Of a stretch of 6,163 bases of DNA, positions 5,240-6,163 are shown one piece after another (the stretch's first letter is position 1; each line of letters starts with the position of its first letter). Both the position numbers and the translations under genes were made by a program. Under the pieces are notes generated by a model. It did not search any database, was not told where the DNA came from, and saw only the letters and a list, made by a program, of their open reading frames with translations. The stretch is from contig JAEINM010000263.1 of assembly GCA_016342385.1 (NCBI GenBank), forward strand, positions 1 to 6,163. The letters run 5' to 3'. The DNA comes from Spirochaetaceae bacterium. Lineage in GTDB: Bacteria; Spirochaetota; Spirochaetia; DSM-2461.

Positions 5240-6163
5240 GTGATTGCTAAAAAAAGCGTTAAAAAATTAGAAAATTCCTCTGTAAAACTATCAGTAACTG
5301 TTAATAGTGAAGATGCAAAAAAAGAATATTCCGGGCTGATTACAAAATATGGTAAAGAAGCTCAGATCAAAGGGTTTAGAAAAGGAAAAGTACCCCCTGC
5401 CGTTCTCGAAAGAAAATTCGGTGAAGGAATTAAATCTGAAACAGCCGGAAACCTTATGGACCAGTCTCTTAGAGAGGCTTTTGAAACAATCGATGAAAAA
5501 CCCCTTGGATATGCACACCCTGAAGTAGTAGGAGAACCGGTTCTGACTGTGGGAGAAGATTTTTCCTTTGAAGTCACTTATGATGTTTTCCCTGAATTTG
5601 AACTTACCAATTATAAAGGTCTCGAGCTGAAGGAAACACAGGTCAGTGTTACAAAAGCAGACGAAGAGGCTGAACTGAAAGCGATACAGGAACAAAACTC
5701 CGTTGTAATGGACAAAAAAGACGGCAAAGTCGCTGACGATTCTATCGTCACTATAGATTATGCCGAACTCGATGAAGAGAAAAATGTCATAGAGGGAAAA
5801 AGTCGCGAGGACTTTGTATTCACAGTAGGAACAGGATACAACTATTACAAAATAGATAAAGAAATCAAAGGCATGAAAAAAGATGAAGAAAAAATCATCG
5901 AGAAAACATACGCTGACGATTTCGAAGACAAAGAACTGGCCGGGAAAAAAGTGGCTATAAAAGTTCTTGTTAAAGCGGTAAAAGAAAAAATTCTTCCCGA
6001 GCTGGATGATGAACTGGCACAGGATGTTGATGAAAAATATGAGACTCTTGACGATCTTAAAAAAGAGCTGAAAAAGCAGTGTACAGACAGAGCAAAGGAA
6101 AAAGTACAGGCGGAACTGAGAACTCAGGCTGTTGAAAAACTGGTTGAGGCCACTACTATTGAT
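5240..6163 (+). CDS. tig: Trigger factor, ribosome-associated chaperone (3' end outside window)
   Basis: The reading is open from GTG 5240 to the last base, 308 codons. Full trigger factors have about 430-450 residues, so roughly the last third is missing. Trigger factor binds the large ribosomal subunit near the peptide exit and shields nascent chains. The N-terminal ribosome-binding domain (about 1-115) carries the signature GFRKGKVP (45-52), followed by the typical NLMDQSLREAF (71-81). An FKBP-like prolyl isomerase domain spans roughly 160-248. The C-terminal chaperone arm begins around ILPELDDELA (251-260). In the isomerase domain the segment usually reading IPGFEDGIKG is YYKIDKEIKG (202-211), so the conserved Pro, Gly and Phe of the active site are absent. 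Proline isomerase activity is therefore doubtful, while chaperone function should not depend on it. In many bacteria clpP and clpX follow; this cannot be checked here. The gene sits 30 bases after a terminator, with no obvious promoter in between. Confidence 0.95.
   Translation, partial: MIAKKSVKKLENSSVKLSVTVNSEDAKKEYSGLITKYGKEAQIKGFRKGKVPPAVLERKFGEGIKSETAGNLMDQSLREAFETIDEKPLGYAHPEVVGEPVLTVGEDFSFEVTYDVFPEFELTNYKGLELKETQVSVTKADEEAELKAIQEQNSVVMDKKDGKVADDSIVTIDYAELDEEKNVIEGKSREDFVFTVGTGYNYYKIDKEIKGMKKDEEKIIEKTYADDFEDKELAGKKVAIKVLVKAVKEKILPELDDELAQDVDEKYETLDDLKKELKKQCTDRAKEKVQAELRTQAVEKLVEATTID

Noticed and set aside
5291..5695. Minus-strand readings opposite tig
   Set aside because: The plus strand encodes trigger factor with its signature motifs; the antisense products are Phe/Ser/Cys-rich shadows of Lys/Glu codons.

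Overview
The window is an ordinary-looking bacterial chromosome segment of moderate GC content. It holds five complete protein genes, one protein gene cut by the right edge, and a four-gene tRNA cluster. The tRNA block before tig, the RarA protein with a long extra C-terminal domain and the overall codon character suggest a spirochaete (Spirochaetales). This is an impression from memory of family members, not a proof. I see no insertion sequence, phage gene, CRISPR array or origin.

Left part (1-1400): a pteridine-reductase-type short-chain dehydrogenase on the minus strand is divergent from 5-formyltetrahydrofolate cyclo-ligase on the plus strand, across a 67-base gap. Both act on reduced pterins or folates, so this looks like a small folate-metabolism locus. 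A minus-strand gene downstream of the reductase may begin at the left edge.

Middle (1392-4658): a small uncharacterised minus-strand gene overlaps the end of the cyclo-ligase by 9 bases. It is divergent from a two-gene plus-strand operon. The first gene of that operon encodes an uncharacterised glutamine-rich helical protein (best start 1825). The second encodes RarA, an AAA+ ATPase that acts at stalled replication forks. This RarA is 732 residues, about 290 longer than the standard protein, and the extra part resembles a degenerate SAM-methyltransferase fold. A hairpin followed by eight T closes the operon.

Right part (4659-6163): a promoter with a perfect TATAAT drives tRNA-His(GUG), tRNA-Arg(UCG), tRNA-Leu(UAG) and tRNA-Gly(GCC), none of which encodes its CCA end. 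A strong 12-bp terminator follows, and then trigger factor (tig), which has a clear Shine-Dalgarno and runs off the window after 308 codons.

Two themes cut across the genes. Four of the genes lack a usable Shine-Dalgarno and instead have a -10-like hexamer 6-11 bases before the start codon, which would give leaderless or nearly leaderless mRNAs. Both divergent intergenic regions also seem to share or overlap their -35 elements. The most unusual protein is the RarA fusion. I find no convincing wholly new system here.
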